Positions 17,069 to 36,771 of a stretch of 64,000 nt of DNA are shown here, one piece after another. This DNA is from Shimia aestuarii (GTDB lineage: Bacteria; Pseudomonadota; Alphaproteobacteria; Rhodobacterales; Rhodobacteraceae). The stretch is from contig NZ_JAKVRD010000001.1 of the NCBI RefSeq assembly GCF_022814865.1, positions 310,001 through 374,000 of the forward strand. The letters are read 5' to 3'. A model generated the notes under the pieces. That model ran no database searches. It was not told where the DNA came from and worked only from the letters and a program-made list of their open reading frames with translations. Position numbers and translations under genes: made by a program. The stretch's first letter is position 1, and every line of letters begins with the position of its first letter.

Positions 17069-17102
17069 AAAAAGCCCCCCGGCTCTCACCGAGGGGCTTT
17101 TC
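17069..17102 (-). terminator. intrinsic terminator after rplW
   Basis: AAAAGCCCC / GGGGCTTTT stem (17070-17078 with 17093-17101), loop 14 nt. Read on the minus strand the hairpin is followed by TTTTTCG. It ends the rpsJ-rplC-rplD-rplW unit 27 bp after the rplW stop. Confidence 0.75.
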
Positions 17103-17128
17103 ATTTTCTTCACCTGAAAGGCAGTCTC

Positions 17129-17425
17129 TTAGAGACCGGTCGACACGTCGATCGTGTTGCCTTCTTCGAGGGTCACGTAAGCCTTTTTGACGTCTTTACG
17201 CTTGCCGAGTTGGCCGCGGAAACGTTTGACTTTACCCTTGGTGATGGTGGTGTTGACCGCTTTGACCTTCACACCAAAGAGAGCTTCAACAGCTTCTTTG
17301 ATCTGGGGTTTGTTGGCGTCGATCGCCACTTCGAACACAACCGCGCCGGATTCGGACGCCATGGTTGCCTTCTCGGTGATGACCGGCTTGCGGATCACGT
17401 CGTAATGTTCTGCCTTCGCACTCAT
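17129..17425 (-). CDS. rplW: 50S ribosomal protein L23
   Basis: Exit-site protein that docks trigger factor and SRP. 98 aa: [40 protein letters not shown] and [22 protein letters not shown]. Its ATG overlaps the rplD stop (ATGA). Confidence 0.96.
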   Translation of the reverse strand: MSAKAEHYDVIRKPVITEKATMASESGAVVFEVAIDANKPQIKEAVEALFGVKVKAVNTTITKGKVKRFRGQLGKRKDVKKAYVTLEEGNTIDVSTGL

Positions 17426-18039
17426 TTCAGACGAGCCTCCAGAGCTTCGATCCCCGCTTTGGTGATCACCAGGGTGTCACGCTTGAGGATGTCATACACG
17501 TTTGCACCCATCGTCGGCAGGATATCCAGACCTTCGATGTTGCGCGATGCCTTGAGGAACCCTTCGTTCACGGTCGCGCCGTCGATGACCAGAGCGCGTT
17601 TCCAGCCGAGGTTCTTCACCTGCTTGGCCAGGGCTGCGGTCTTGCCTTCTGCGTCGGCGTTCTCGATCACGACAAGCTCACCGGCTTTCGCCTTGGCGCT
17701 GAGCGCGTGGCGCAGGCCGAGCTTGCGGAACTTCTTGGGCAGGTCGTGGCCGTGCGAACGCGGCGTCGGGCCTTTGTAGATACCACCTTTACGGAAGATC
17801 GGCGCGTTACGGTCACCGTGGCGTGCGCCGCCGGTGCCCTTCTGGCGATAGATCTTCTTGGTCGAGTAGGAGGTTTCCGAGCGGGTCTTGACCTTGTGGG
17901 TGCCAGCCTGCGCGTTGTTGCGCTGCCAACGGACCACACGGTGCAGGATGTCCGCACGCGGCTCGAGACCGAACAGGTCTTCCGACAGTTCGATGTTGCC
18001 GGCTTTGCCGCCGTCGAGTTTGATCACGTCAAGTTTCAT
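17422..18039 (-). CDS. rplD: 50S ribosomal protein L4
   Basis: Exit tunnel protein and, in E. coli, regulator of the S10 operon. 205 aa with the long basic loop [30 protein letters not shown] and the C-terminal [25 protein letters not shown]. Both ends overlap neighbours by 4 bp (ATGA). Confidence 0.97.
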   Translation of the reverse strand: MKLDVIKLDGGKAGNIELSEDLFGLEPRADILHRVVRWQRNNAQAGTHKVKTRSETSYSTKKIYRQKGTGGARHGDRNAPIFRKGGIYKGPTPRSHGHDLPKKFRKLGLRHALSAKAKAGELVVIENADAEGKTAALAKQVKNLGWKRALVIDGATVNEGFLKASRNIEGLDILPTMGANVYDILKRDTLVITKAGIEALEARLK

Positions 18040-18761
18040 GCTTCACCACCTTCCGCGGAAGCTTCTTCCGCCGGTGCTTCGGTTGCTGCGACCTTGAGCG
18101 CTGCCGGGAACGGCAGGCCTTCCGGCGCTTTCTTCTTCACGGCGTCCTTGACGGTGACCCAGCCACCTTTCGAGCCGGGCACAGCGCCCTTGATGAAGAC
18201 GAGGCCACGGTCGGCATCGGTCTTCACGACTTCGAGGTTCTGGGTGGTCACGCGCACAGCGCCCATGTGACCGGCCATCTTTTTGCCTTTGAAGACGCGG
18301 CCCGGGTCCTGACACTGACCGGTCGAACCGTGCGAACGGTGCGAGATCGAAACACCGTGCGTCGCGCGCAGACCGCCGAAGTTGTGGCGCTTCATCGCAC
18401 CGGCAAAACCTTTACCGATGGTGGTGCCTGCAACGTCGACCTTCTGGCCTTCGACAAAGTGCTCGGCCGAGATTTCGGCGCCGACTTCGATCAGGGCATC
18501 TTCCGACACGCGGAACTCTGCAACCTTACGCTTGGGTTCCACGCCTGCCTTGGCATAGTGACCACGCATGGCTTGCGAGGTGCGCTTTGCCTTGGCCGAA
18601 CCGGCGCCAAGCTGAACGGCGGTGTAGCCGTCGGTTTCAGTGGTGCGCTGAGCGACGACCTGAAGGCCGTCCAGCTGAAGAACGGTGACAGGGATCTGCT
18701 TGCCGTCTTCCATGAACAGGCGGGTCATGCCCACCTTTTTCGCGATAATACCAGAGCGCAT
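18036..18761 (-). CDS. rplC: 50S ribosomal protein L3
   Basis: Early-assembly protein reaching the peptidyl-transferase centre. 241 aa; [31 protein letters not shown], then [42 protein letters not shown], which includes the PrmB-target glutamine. A 20-30-residue Ala/Glu-rich tail ([12 protein letters not shown]) extends beyond the E. coli length, as in other alphaproteobacteria. Confidence 0.97.
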   Translation of the reverse strand: MRSGIIAKKVGMTRLFMEDGKQIPVTVLQLDGLQVVAQRTTETDGYTAVQLGAGSAKAKRTSQAMRGHYAKAGVEPKRKVAEFRVSEDALIEVGAEISAEHFVEGQKVDVAGTTIGKGFAGAMKRHNFGGLRATHGVSISHRSHGSTGQCQDPGRVFKGKKMAGHMGAVRVTTQNLEVVKTDADRGLVFIKGAVPGSKGGWVTVKDAVKKKAPEGLPFPAALKVAATEAPAEEASAEGGEA

Positions 18762-18776
18762 ATTCCTATACCCTCC

Positions 18777-19085
18777 TTAAACCGAGATCTGGACGTCCAC
18801 GCCGGCCGCGAGGTCGAGCTTCATCAGCGCGTCCACGGTCTGCGGGGTCGGATCAACGATGTCGAGAAGACGCTTGTGCGTGCGGATCTCGAACTGATCG
18901 CGGGATTTCTTGTCAACGTGGGGACCACGAAGAACGGTGAACTTCTCAATCTTGTTGGGAAGCGGGATCGGGCCACGAACCTGCGCGCCGGTGCGCTTTG
19001 CAGTGTTCACGATTTCCTGCGTCGATGCATCGAGGACGCGGTAATCGAATGCCTTCAGCCGAATGCGAATGTTTTGGCTTTGCAT
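18777..19085 (-). CDS. rpsJ: 30S ribosomal protein S10 / NusE
   Basis: S10 functions in the 30S head and in antitermination with NusB. 102 aa: [39 protein letters not shown] and [17 protein letters not shown]. First gene of the S10-type unit, 118 bp downstream of a clear promoter candidate. Confidence 0.97.
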   Translation of the reverse strand: MQSQNIRIRLKAFDYRVLDASTQEIVNTAKRTGAQVRGPIPLPNKIEKFTVLRGPHVDKKSRDQFEIRTHKRLLDIVDPTPQTVDALMKLDLAAGVDVQISV

Positions 19086-19202
19086 TGCATATGCCTTTAT
19101 TGGCGTTGGAGTTGAGAGGAGGAGAAGCGCTCATCGCGACCCCTCTTCGAACCCAAACGGCGGGAATCACCCCGCCGCGATGTTCTTGAAGAGAACCCGC
19201 GC

Positions 19203-19231
19203 GCTATACAGGGGCAAATGCCACGTGACAA
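19203..19231 (-). promoter_or_regulatory. candidate promoter of rpsJ-rplC-rplD-rplW
   Basis: Minus strand TTGTCA (19226-19231), 17-bp spacer, TATAGC (19203-19208). The leader between it and rpsJ contains a GGCGGG/CCCGCC hairpin (19159-19176) that may take part in autoregulation, as L4 does in E. coli (inference). Confidence 0.65.
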
Positions 19232-19261
19232 GGGGCAAATCCATTTGTCGCCCCTTTCCCT

Positions 19262-20023
19262 TCATTGCCCGTCGAAGACCGCGACCATGCTATCACGCAA
19301 CCGCGCCACATCCATGTCAACCGACGCGGTGGGGTCACAGCGAAAGGGCGGCAGGACCACCACGCGGATCGCACCCGGCTTTGGCCAGACCCGACCGTGT
19401 GGCAGGAGGCGCTCAGAATCGAGGATCACGATGGGACGGATCGTGCGCCCGGTTTCCCGCGCAACGACTACGGCACCCGCCTTGAAGGGGCCAAGGGTTT
19501 CCGTCTTGGTGCGCGTCCCTTCGGGAAAGAGCACCACAGAGCGGCGCGCGGGCATGTCGCGCACCACCTGTCCGAGGGTCTCCATCGCCAGCTTGCCGTT
19601 CTTGCGATTGATCTCGACCAGCCCTGCGCCTTTGAACCCAGTGCGCAGCAGGCGCGCATCGAAGAGTTCCTTCTTTGCGGCAAAGGTGAACCATTTGGCG
19701 TCAGGGATCGCATCCATCAGGGCAAAACCATCGAGGTGACTCCGATGATTGATGACGATGACGCTCTCGGTATCGGCGGCCAGGTCGGCCTTGGCGGCCT
19801 CGGACATCTCCACACGGATGCTCAGGAGCCAGAGAAGCCGCGAACAGGCGCGCTTCACGCTGCGCCAGTACCAGCCACGAAACCCTTTACGCCGCGCGCA
19901 GAAGAGAGGCGCAAAGGCGATGACGAAGAAATAGAGCGGTCCGAGAAGGATAAGCACGGCACGTTTCAGAATGCGGATCGGCAGCGGATCATGGGCCACG
20001 CGGGTCGGGGAAGTCTGGGTCAT
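19262..20023 (-). CDS. 1-acyl-sn-glycerol-3-phosphate acyltransferase-like protein
   Basis: PlsC-family membrane-associated acyltransferase forming phosphatidic acid. The H-x4-D box is NHRSHLDG and the glycerophosphate site is LFPEGTRTK; an N-terminal hydrophobic stretch RAVLILLGPLYFFVIAF anchors it. The ATG at 20021-20023 (MTQTSPTRV, AGGA upstream) gives 253 aa; an ATG at 20098 would add 25 polar residues. It lies between the tuf copy 1 terminator and the rpsJ promoter, with an AAGGGGC/GCCCCTT dyad (19230-19256) downstream overlapping that promoter. Confidence 0.85.
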   Translation of the reverse strand: MTQTSPTRVAHDPLPIRILKRAVLILLGPLYFFVIAFAPLFCARRKGFRGWYWRSVKRACSRLLWLLSIRVEMSEAAKADLAADTESVIVINHRSHLDGFALMDAIPDAKWFTFAAKKELFDARLLRTGFKGAGLVEINRKNGKLAMETLGQVVRDMPARRSVVLFPEGTRTKTETLGPFKAGAVVVARETGRTIRPIVILDSERLLPHGRVWPKPGAIRVVVLPPFRCDPTASVDMDVARLRDSMVAVFDGQ

Positions 20024-20201
20024 GGTGTCCTGACGCGGAGAGCGCCCCAAAGGGGTCGTGGAGCCATGAGACCCGAGCAGCCCGGAAATCAGCGTCATGA
20101 CATGCGCTTGTCCTGCCCCGAAAGGCAGACGGGCGCTTATCGGTCAATTCACGAACCGCGGCAATGCGAAACTGCCGCTGCGGCAACATCGCCGCCAAAA
20201 G

Positions 20202-20230
20202 AAAAGGCCCCGCCGTTTGGCGGGGCCTTC
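20202..20230 (-). terminator. intrinsic terminator of tuf copy 1
   Basis: AAGGCCCCGCC / GGCGGGGCCTT around TTT, followed on the minus strand by TTTTCTTTT. The hairpin and about 50 bp around it are repeated almost exactly after the second tuf gene. Confidence 0.9.
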
Positions 20231-20253
20231 TGGTCTTTCAGGTCAAACCTGGC

Positions 20254-21429
<1,176 letters not shown>

Positions 21430-21483
21430 GATGGCCTCCTTGATGTTGGAGGGGAAAGCGGTCTCCCGCTTCCCCAATTTCGC

Positions 21484-23601
21484 TTAGGCGTATTTCGCCT
21501 GAATTTCGTCCGAGATGTTCTGCGGAACCGGATCGTAGTGATCGAACTGCATGGTGAACTGGGCGCGGCCCGACGACATCGAACGAAGGGTGTTGATGTA
21601 GCCAAACATATTCGCCAGCGGCACGAAGGCGTCGATCGCCACGGCGTTGCCGCGCGGCTCTTGCCCCGAAACCTGACCACGACGCGAGGTGAGGTCGCCG
21701 ATGATACCGCCGGTATATTCTTCCGGGGTGATCACTTCGACTTTCATCATCGGTTCGAGCAGTTTCGCACCAGCCAGTTTCAGACCTTCGCGCATACACA
21801 TCCGCGATGCGATTTCAAAGGCGAGAACCGAGGAGTCCACGTCGTGGAACTTACCGTCGAGAAGCGCGACTTTGAAGTCGATCACCGGGAAGCCTGCCAG
21901 CGGACCGGAGTCCATGACCGACTGGATGCCCTTTTCGACACCGGGGATGTATTCCTTCGGAACAGCACCACCGACGATGCGGCTTTCGAAGGAGTAACCC
22001 TCGCCCGGCTCTGTCGGCATGATCTCGAGTTTGACCTCACCGAACTGACCCGAACCACCCGACTGTTTCTTGTGGGTGTAGGTGTGCTCGATCGGGCGCG
22101 AGATGGTTTCGCGATAGGCCACCTGCGGTGCACCGATGTTCGCTTCGACCTTGAATTCACGCTTCAGACGATCGACGAGAATGTCGAGGTGAAGTTCGCC
22201 CATGCCCTTCATGATGGTCTGGCCGGACTCGAGGTCGGTTTCGACGCGGAAGGACGGGTCTTCGGCGGCGAGGCGCGCGAGACCTTGAGACATCTTCTCT
22301 TGGTCGTTCTTGGTCTTCGGCTCGACCGCGATCTCGATCACCGGATCGGGGAAGGTCATGGTTTCGAGAACGACAGGTGCTTTCGGGTCGCAGAGGGTAT
22401 CACCGGTGGTGGTATCCTTGAGGCCCGCGAGCGCGATAATGTCGCCTGCAAACGCTTCTTCGATCTCTTCACGGTTGTTCGAGTGCATCATCATCATACG
22501 ACCGATGCGCTCTTTCTTGCCTTTGGTCGCGTTGAGAACGGTCTCACCTTTGTTCATGGTACCCGAATAGATACGGGTAAAGGTGAGCGAGCCCACGAAG
22601 GGGTCGTTCATGATCTTGAACGCGAGACCAGCGAAGGGCATGTCGTCGTCCGCGCGGCGGGCGATGTTACGCTCTTCGGTTTCGTCATCCGGCGAGAAGC
22701 CCATGTAATCGACAACGTCGAGCGGGCTCGGGAGGTAGTCGATCACGGCGTTGAGCAGCGGCTGCACGCCTTTGTTCTTGAACGCGGAACCACCGAGAAC
22801 CGGAACGAAGGACATGTTCAGCGTGCCCTTGCGCAGCAGTTTGCGCATGGTTGCGACATCGGGCTCGTCACCTTCGAGATAGGCTTCCATCGCGTCGTCG
22901 TCTTGCTCGACGGCGGCTTCGACCATCTTCTCGCGCCATTCGGCGGCCATGTCCTGAAGGCTCTCGCGGATCGGGGCCTTGACCCAGGACGCGCCCAGAT
23001 CTTCACCCTGCCACAGCCACTCTTCCATGGTCACGAGGTCAACCAGACCTTCGAGCTCGTTTTCCGCACCAATCGGGATACCGACGGGAATGGCGCGCGC
23101 GCCGGTGCGGTCTTCGATCATGCGAACGCAGTTGAAGAAGTCCGCGCCGATTTTGTCCATCTTGTTGACGAACACCATACGCGGAACCTTGTAGCGGTCA
23201 GCCTGACGCCACACGGTTTCGGTCTGGGGCTCAACACCTGCGTTGGCGTCGAGAACACAGACGGCACCGTCGAGCACGGCCAGCGAGCGTTCGACTTCGA
23301 TGGTGAAGTCCACGTGGCCGGGGGTGTCGATGATGTTCAGGCGGTGCTTTTCGGAATCGGCAGACTGGCCATCTTCGGTGCGCTCCCAGAAGGTGGTCGT
23401 CGCAGCCGAGGTGATGGTGATGCCGCGTTCCTGCTCCTGCTCCATCCAGTCCATGGTGGCTGCACCGTCGTGCACCTCACCGATGTTGTGGGATTTGCCG
23501 GTGTAGAAAAGGATACGCTCAGAGCAGGTGGTCTTGCCTGCATCAATGTGCGCCATGATACCGAAGTTGCGGTACCGGTCGAGGGGATAGTCGCGTGCCA
23601 T
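21484..23601 (-). CDS. fusA: elongation factor G
   Basis: Translocation GTPase of 705 aa. AHIDAGKTT (G1), RGITITSAA (switch I), DTPGHVDFT (G3) and [10 protein letters not shown] (G4) are intact, followed by domains II-V with the tip loop region ending [29 protein letters not shown]. It is 23 bp downstream of rpsG and 54 bp upstream of tuf. Confidence 0.98.
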   Translation of the reverse strand: MARDYPLDRYRNFGIMAHIDAGKTTCSERILFYTGKSHNIGEVHDGAATMDWMEQEQERGITITSAATTTFWERTEDGQSADSEKHRLNIIDTPGHVDFTIEVERSLAVLDGAVCVLDANAGVEPQTETVWRQADRYKVPRMVFVNKMDKIGADFFNCVRMIEDRTGARAIPVGIPIGAENELEGLVDLVTMEEWLWQGEDLGASWVKAPIRESLQDMAAEWREKMVEAAVEQDDDAMEAYLEGDEPDVATMRKLLRKGTLNMSFVPVLGGSAFKNKGVQPLLNAVIDYLPSPLDVVDYMGFSPDDETEERNIARRADDDMPFAGLAFKIMNDPFVGSLTFTRIYSGTMNKGETVLNATKGKKERIGRMMMMHSNNREEIEEAFAGDIIALAGLKDTTTGDTLCDPKAPVVLETMTFPDPVIEIAVEPKTKNDQEKMSQGLARLAAEDPSFRVETDLESGQTIMKGMGELHLDILVDRLKREFKVEANIGAPQVAYRETISRPIEHTYTHKKQSGGSGQFGEVKLEIMPTEPGEGYSFESRIVGGAVPKEYIPGVEKGIQSVMDSGPLAGFPVIDFKVALLDGKFHDVDSSVLAFEIASRMCMREGLKLAGAKLLEPMMKVEVITPEEYTGGIIGDLTSRRGQVSGQEPRGNAVAIDAFVPLANMFGYINTLRSMSSGRAQFTMQFDHYDPVPQNISDEIQAKYA

Positions 23602-23624
23602 TGGTCAGAATTCTCTCTTGAGGA

Positions 23625-24095
<471 letters not shown>

Positions 24096-24110
24096 CTATT
24101 CTTATCCTTC

Positions 24111-24482
24111 TTACTTAGGACGCTTCGCGCCGTATTTCGAGCGACGCTGCTTACGGTCTTTGACGCCCTGGGTATCCAGAACACCACGCAGGATGTGGTA
24201 ACGGACACCCGGAAGGTCTTTCACACGGCCGCCGCGGATCAGGACAACGGAGTGTTCCTGAAGGTTGTGGCTTTCACCGGGGATGTAGGAGATCACCTCG
24301 TAGCCGTTGGTCAGGCGCACCTTGGCAACCTTCCGCATAGCGGAGTTCGGCTTTTTCGGGGTGGTGGTGTAAACGCGGGTGCAAACGCCGCGTTTCTGGG
24401 GGCATTGCTCGAGGTGCTGGGACTTCGAGCGCTTGACTTTGGGCTGACGCGGCTTGCGGATCAGCTGCTGGATCGTTGGCAT
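24111..24482 (-). CDS. rpsL: 30S ribosomal protein S12
   Basis: Decoding-centre protein of 123 aa. [34 protein letters not shown], then [19 protein letters not shown], where Lys43 of the PKKPNS loop is the wild-type streptomycin-sensitive residue, and [31 protein letters not shown] with the methylthio-aspartate site. Start at MPTIQQ; the long upstream frame is leader sequence. Confidence 0.97.
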   Translation of the reverse strand: MPTIQQLIRKPRQPKVKRSKSQHLEQCPQKRGVCTRVYTTTPKKPNSAMRKVAKVRLTNGYEVISYIPGESHNLQEHSVVLIRGGRVKDLPGVRYHILRGVLDTQGVKDRKQRRSKYGAKRPK

Positions 24483-24566
24483 AAGGGTCTCTTCCCGTTT
24501 TGCTTCATGTGCTGCACAGGAGCGCAGCCCCATGCGGTTAAGTGTGCTGCCTGCGCGTCCACAAGC

Positions 24567-24616
24567 AAAAAACCCGCGAACGTTCCCATTCCGAGGCGAA
24601 CGACGCGGTGGGGTTT
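24567..24616 (-). terminator. candidate transcription attenuator in the rpsL leader
   Basis: On the minus strand AAACCC (24611-24616) and GGGTTT pair around further stems (GCG/CGC and CGTTC/GAACG), and the hairpin is followed directly by a run of six Ts (24567-24572). It sits about 95 nt into the predicted leader and about 85 nt before rpsL, with no gene upstream to terminate, so regulated read-through of the str operon is the natural explanation. Together with the promoter it accounts for most of the 433-bp gap 24483-24915. Confidence 0.6.
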
Positions 24617-24707
24617 CAGAGGGTGCACGCTTCAAAGTAGCGCGGACCTTGACCACTACAGGTTTGAATTCGGCATACAGGGGCGGCCCCCTTACCGGAT
24701 GCTGCGG

Positions 24708-24736
24708 CGTATAGGGGGAGTCGCCGGGCTTGTCAA
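24708..24736 (-). promoter_or_regulatory. candidate promoter of rpsL-rpsG-fusA-tuf
   Basis: Minus strand TTGACA (24731-24736), 17-bp spacer, TATACG (24708-24713). The -35 is a perfect consensus; the leader to rpsL is about 220 nt. Confidence 0.75.
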
Positions 24737-24915
24737 CAGCTTGCCCTGCCCCGGCGCTGCCTCTGCCCTCCCGAGGTATAAGAAACGCCACCGCCGAGCA
24801 ATCGGCTGTTTCTCTGGCAGCGGCGATGCACTCCATCGCTTTCGCAAGAGTGCCGCTTGCCACGTGTTCGCGCCAATGCGAAAGTCGCAACAGGGCAAGG
24901 AGATCGAGACCGGGA

Positions 24916-25740
24916 ATGGACAGCAAAGACATGCAGGTGGTCGGGCTATGCCGGTTTTCCTATCCGGCGCTCGGCGGGTTCCAGGTTCAACATGAAACCG
25001 CCGAGGCGCGCGCCGCCTATCTCTATGATCCGGCGCGGATCGACGATCGGTTTCGCATGTTCGAAGCCTTCACCCTCCCGGCCCTGCGCGCTCAGACAGA
25101 TCCCGATTTTACCTTTGTGGTGGTGATCGGAGACGACCTACCTGACGCGATGCGCGCGCGGCTTGAGTCGCTTCTTGCAGGGTTGCCACAGGCACAGATC
25201 CAAGCATGGCCCGCCGGCCCGCACCGTGACGTCATGCGAGAGGCGATCAACGCGGCCCGTGATGCGCGCTCAGAGCCGTGTCTTCAGTTCCGCATGGATG
25301 ACGATGATGCGGTCTCGATCCATTTCGTCGAACGCCTGCGCGCCTTGGCACAAGAATGCCGTCCGCTTCTGCGTCATAATCCACATGTGACCTTTGATTT
25401 CAACACTGGCTGGGTCGCGTCTCCCGGTCGGGAAGGCATTCGCGCGGCGCAAGTGGTCGAGACGCTCTGGACCCCGGCCCTCGCTATGTCCGCCAAGGGC
25501 AAGCATCGCAACACCATCATGAATTTCGGACATACCCGGCTAGGGCGGTTCATGCCTGTGGTCAGCATGCCGACCCCGCATATGTTTCTGCGTGGTCACA
25601 ACGATCACAATGACTCGCGTCAGAAAGAGAACATCCGCCGCTTCAAGCTCGAACCCCTCGATGCGGAGGGCGAGGCGCTGTTTCAATCAGAGTTCAATGT
25701 CGATTCCGACAAGGTACGCGCGCTCTATGCGCGCCGCTGA
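24916..25740 (+). CDS. putative rhamnosyltransferase-type glycosyltransferase
   Basis: 274-aa cytoplasmic protein resembling the putative rhamnosyl transferase family found in Rhodobacterales. [53 protein letters not shown] and the acidic cluster [10 protein letters not shown] (a DxD-like metal/nucleotide-sugar site) are the visible motifs. Two starts are close together (24916 and 24931); the first follows AAGGAG at a long spacing. It converges with and overlaps the downstream EamA gene by 16 bp. The acceptor is unknown. Confidence 0.75.
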   Translation: MDSKDMQVVGLCRFSYPALGGFQVQHETAEARAAYLYDPARIDDRFRMFEAFTLPALRAQTDPDFTFVVVIGDDLPDAMRARLESLLAGLPQAQIQAWPAGPHRDVMREAINAARDARSEPCLQFRMDDDDAVSIHFVERLRALAQECRPLLRHNPHVTFDFNTGWVASPGREGIRAAQVVETLWTPALAMSAKGKHRNTIMNFGHTRLGRFMPVVSMPTPHMFLRGHNDHNDSRQKENIRRFKLEPLDAEGEALFQSEFNVDSDKVRALYARR

Positions 25741-26591
25741 CGATCCCCACGCAGGATCGTGAAGATCCCGGTGATCACGATGATCGCCGCGCCAAGGAGC
25801 GTCAGGCTATCGGGCCAATCCCCGAAGATCACGAAGCCAAGCAACAACCCCCAAAGCAGACCAGTATAGCGGAACGGCGCGACGAAGGAGACCTCGCCGA
25901 CGCGCATCACAAGGACGGAGAAGAGATAGCCGCCAATGATGAACACCGCCGCCCCCACGAGAAGCGCCGCGTCGCGCGTGGTCACGGGCACCCAGGTCTC
26001 GCCAAGGGTCGCAATGGCTGCAAAAAGCGTTATGCCCACCGACGCGGCAAGTGTGACGGTCATCGAAGGCACAACGGGCGACATGCGCCGCGTGGCAAGG
26101 TCGCGCGCTGTGACGCAGACCACGGCGGCAAGGGCATAGAGCGCATAGATGTCAAAGCCCTCCGGCCCGGGGCGCACGATCAGGAGCATACCGGCAAATC
26201 CCACACCGATCGCCGAAAGACGTCGCCACCCCACCGGCTCGCGGTAAAACAGCAACCCGCCAAGGGTTACAGTCAATGGCAACATCTGCAGGACCGCCAT
26301 GACATTGGCCAGAGGCAGGTTGCGCAGGGCCGTGATAAAGAAATAGGCCGCCCCGATTTCCGAAATCGTGCGCAACGCGATGCGTCCCCAGTCGCGGCGC
26401 GGCAAGTTGAGGCGGATTGCCCCCATGCTGCGCGCCATGATCCAAATGCAAAACGTCGTCAGCAGACCGCGCAGCAACAAGAGCTGAAACAGCGGCATAT
26501 CGGCATTCATCAGCTTGATGCAGGCATCATTGAAGGTGAAGGCCGCCATGGAGCAGATCATCAGGATCGCCCCCTTCATATTGTCCGACAT
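25725..26591 (-). CDS. EamA/DMT-superfamily transporter
   Basis: 288-aa inner-membrane protein with about ten helices in two EamA repeats: the first ends ANVMAVLQMLPLTVTLGGLLFYREPVGWRRLSAIGVGFAGMLLIV, the second FVAPFRYTGLLWGLLLGFVIFGDWPDSLTLLGAAIIVITG. Substrate unknown; family members export metabolites or amino acids. The ATG at 26589-26591 (MSDNMKG, AAGG upstream) is preferred over a GTG at 26630. Confidence 0.9.
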   Translation of the reverse strand: MSDNMKGAILMICSMAAFTFNDACIKLMNADMPLFQLLLLRGLLTTFCIWIMARSMGAIRLNLPRRDWGRIALRTISEIGAAYFFITALRNLPLANVMAVLQMLPLTVTLGGLLFYREPVGWRRLSAIGVGFAGMLLIVRPGPEGFDIYALYALAAVVCVTARDLATRRMSPVVPSMTVTLAASVGITLFAAIATLGETWVPVTTRDAALLVGAAVFIIGGYLFSVLVMRVGEVSFVAPFRYTGLLWGLLLGFVIFGDWPDSLTLLGAAIIVITGIFTILRGDRQRRA

Positions 26592-26712
26592 TGCCTTGAC
26601 CTGTCCCTGCTGCTCCTGACCGAGCGACACTAGACCGGGCTTTTAGGCGCGCCAAGCCCCCGCGCGCACTGTGCCCGGGCTTCCTCTTGGCAGAAAACCT
26701 CTCGCCAAAGAC

Positions 26713-26750
26713 AAGAAAGGCCCCCGGCTCGGTGCCGGGGGCCTTTCTTT
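26713..26750 (-). terminator. intrinsic terminator after rpoC
   Basis: A long stem AAGAAAGGCCCCCGGC (26713-26728) / GCCGGGGGCCTTTCTTT (26734-26750) with a 5-nt loop. It closes the rpoBC transcript on the minus strand, 27 bp after the rpoC stop. The flanking sequence makes it potentially bidirectional. Confidence 0.9.
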
Positions 26751-26776
26751 CATTCAGTGGCCGGATGGCCGCGCGA

Positions 26777-31024
<4,248 letters not shown>

Positions 31025-31078
31025 TTTGATATCCTAAATCTTGTGCGGAAGGGATGATGGGGTAAGGGCGCGGGGCCC

Positions 31079-35215
<4,137 letters not shown>

Positions 35216-35361
35216 GGTCGATGTCACCTTTCACTTCTCTTGCGAGTGTGCCGACCGTCGGGCCCCGGTCGCACACCCATCCGAGATGGTCGAGTTCAGA
35301 TCAATTCCCGGTCGCCGTCCCGAGTGGCAACCTCCCGATCTTTGAACCTCGCCTTAGAAAA

Positions 35362-35426
35362 GGCTTTGTTGAAAAAGCCCTCTCTGAGACAGGTTCGGCT
35401 GGACGCGGTATAACCCGCATCCAGCC
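35362..35426 (-). other. tandem hairpins between rplL and rpoB (candidate attenuator or processing site)
   Basis: In the minus-strand RNA a 12-bp hairpin (arms 35415-35426 and 35397-35408, one G-U pair, 6-nt loop) is followed by a second hairpin GGCTTT/AAAGCC (35374-35379 with 35362-35367) that runs into TTTTC. The pair lies in the 259-bp gap before rpoB. E. coli has a partial terminator and an RNase III site in the same position, setting the ratio of L7/L12 to RNA polymerase. The analogous role here is inferred. Confidence 0.65.
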
Positions 35427-35474
35427 TGACAAATCTGGTGGAACGCGCCGGTTGCCCGGTCCGTTCCCGCCGGA

Positions 35475-35858
35475 TTACTTGACTTCGACTTCTGCGCCAG
35501 CTGCTTCCAGCTTGCCCTTGATGTCTTCGGCTTCTTCTTTCGAAACGCCTTCTTTGACAGCCTTGCCGCCGGCTTCGACCAGCTCTTTGGCTTCTTTGAG
35601 GCCCAGGCCGGTGATGCCGCGGACTTCTTTGATGACGTTGATTTTCGAGGCGCCGGCCGACTTCAGGATGACGTCGAATTCGGTTTTCTCTTCCTCAGCT
35701 GCACCGCCGGCGTCGCCACCAGCTGCGCCTGCGACCATGACGGCGCCGCCAGCTGCGGGCTCAATGCCGTACTCGTCTTTGAGGATGGTTTTCAGTTCTT
35801 GTGCTTCGAGAAGGGTCAGACCCACGATCTCTTCTGCAAGTTTTTTCAGATCAGCCAT
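35475..35858 (-). CDS. rplL: 50S ribosomal protein L7/L12
   Basis: Stalk protein recruiting translation factors, several copies per ribosome. 127 aa: N-terminal dimerisation helices ([21 protein letters not shown]), an Ala/Gly-rich hinge (about 38-55) and the C-terminal factor-binding domain [49 protein letters not shown]. It follows rplJ by 71 bp. Confidence 0.97.
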   Translation of the reverse strand: MADLKKLAEEIVGLTLLEAQELKTILKDEYGIEPAAGGAVMVAGAAGGDAGGAAEEEKTEFDVILKSAGASKINVIKEVRGITGLGLKEAKELVEAGGKAVKEGVSKEEAEDIKGKLEAAGAEVEVK

Positions 35859-35929
35859 TTTAGACTCTTTCCGTTTCTAGGTATGTGTTCCAACGTTGGG
35901 CGATAGTGCCTACGCGGTTCCAAAGTTGC

Positions 35930-36448
35930 TTACGCAGCCTCTGCCTTTTCCTCGATGGTAGACAGGATGGATGCGATGTTCGAAGCAGGTGCGCCAATCG
36001 CGCCAGCGATGTTCGAAGCAGGTGCGCCGATGCAGCCGACGATCGAAGCAATAAGCTCCTCGCGCGACGGCATTTTCGACACGGCTTCAACGCCGGCACG
36101 GTCAAGAGCGTTCTCACCCATTGCACCGCCAAGGATTTCGAACTTTTTGTTCGTCTTGGCAAAGTCCTCGGCGACCTTGGCTGCTGCCACGGGGTCTTCC
36201 GAGTAGGTCAGAACGGTCATACCCGTAAGAAGGTCTGCCATGCTCTCGCAGGGCTTGTCCTTAAGGGCGATCTTGGCGAGCCTGTTCTTGGCGACACGAA
36301 CAGCACCACCCGCGTCACGAGCACGTGCGCGAAGGTCCTGCATGTCAGCAACCGTGAGACCGGCGTAGTGGGCTACCACGACGACGCCAGAGCTTTCAAA
36401 GATCTGGCCGAGTTCCTCGACCACTTTCTCTTTCTGGGCTCTATCCAC
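35930..36448 (-). CDS. rplJ: 50S ribosomal protein L10
   Basis: Anchors the L7/L12 stalk. 172 aa: [59 protein letters not shown]. The start is a GTG at 36446-36448 with GGAG 7 nt upstream; the open frame continues upstream through the leader but that part is not protein-like. A near-tandem repeat [14 protein letters not shown] in the C-terminal L12-binding helix region comes from a DNA duplication of IGAPASNIA. Confidence 0.96.
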   Translation of the reverse strand: MDRAQKEKVVEELGQIFESSGVVVVAHYAGLTVADMQDLRARARDAGGAVRVAKNRLAKIALKDKPCESMADLLTGMTVLTYSEDPVAAAKVAEDFAKTNKKFEILGGAMGENALDRAGVEAVSKMPSREELIASIVGCIGAPASNIAGAIGAPASNIASILSTIEEKAEAA

Positions 36449-36771
36449 AGTTTCACTCCAAATTTGGAAGGCTCTCACCTTCCGGCTCATGTTTGCGCAA
36501 ACCCGAGGGCTCACGCGTTCAGGTCCAAACTTACGGGTAAGGAGTCCAGGATCGCTCGAAGGATGGCCTTCCAGAATTCTTGTCTCGTTCCCCATCTCAG
36601 GAAGGAATTATTCATGGCCAAAGCGCCGTGAACCCTCCGTCTTGGACAGGCCAAACCTGAAAAGGGACCCGTATACACGAATCCCTTCCGGCTTGGACAG
36701 GGGTTCATTAAAGGCCATAGCCCGGTTTGTCTATCGTCTTTTTGATTTTCAGCGCCACCAGAGCTTGCGCT
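36449..36771 (-). promoter_or_regulatory. rplJL leader and promoter region
   Basis: Gene-free stretch between rplA and rplJ. A TATACG element (36670-36675) preceded by weak -35 candidates could start a leader of about 210 nt. Close to the rplJ start a GGAAGG/CCTTCC hairpin (36466-36483) lies just upstream of the ribosome-binding site, where L10 or L10-L12 autoregulation acts in other bacteria. A 34-codon frame ([14 protein letters not shown]...) in the leader has no Shine-Dalgarno and is not called as a gene. Confidence 0.45.

Noticed and set aside
19230-19256. Inverted repeat AAGGGGC ... GCCCCTT as the terminator of the plsC-like gene
   Set aside because: It lacks a T-run on the minus strand and overlaps the rpsJ -35 box, so I do not call it a terminator; an operator role is equally possible.
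35955-36040. Short tandem DNA repeat in rplJ looking like a repeat array
   Set aside because: It is a two-copy duplication encoding IGAPASNIA inside the L10 C-terminal region, not a CRISPR or regulatory array.
36449-36595. N-terminal extension of L10 in the same frame
   Set aside because: The added residues do not match L10, and the GTG at 36448 has a well-placed GGAG.
36511-36708. Possible leader peptide in the rplJ upstream region
   Set aside because: No Shine-Dalgarno and no regulatory codon run; treated as part of the untranslated leader.
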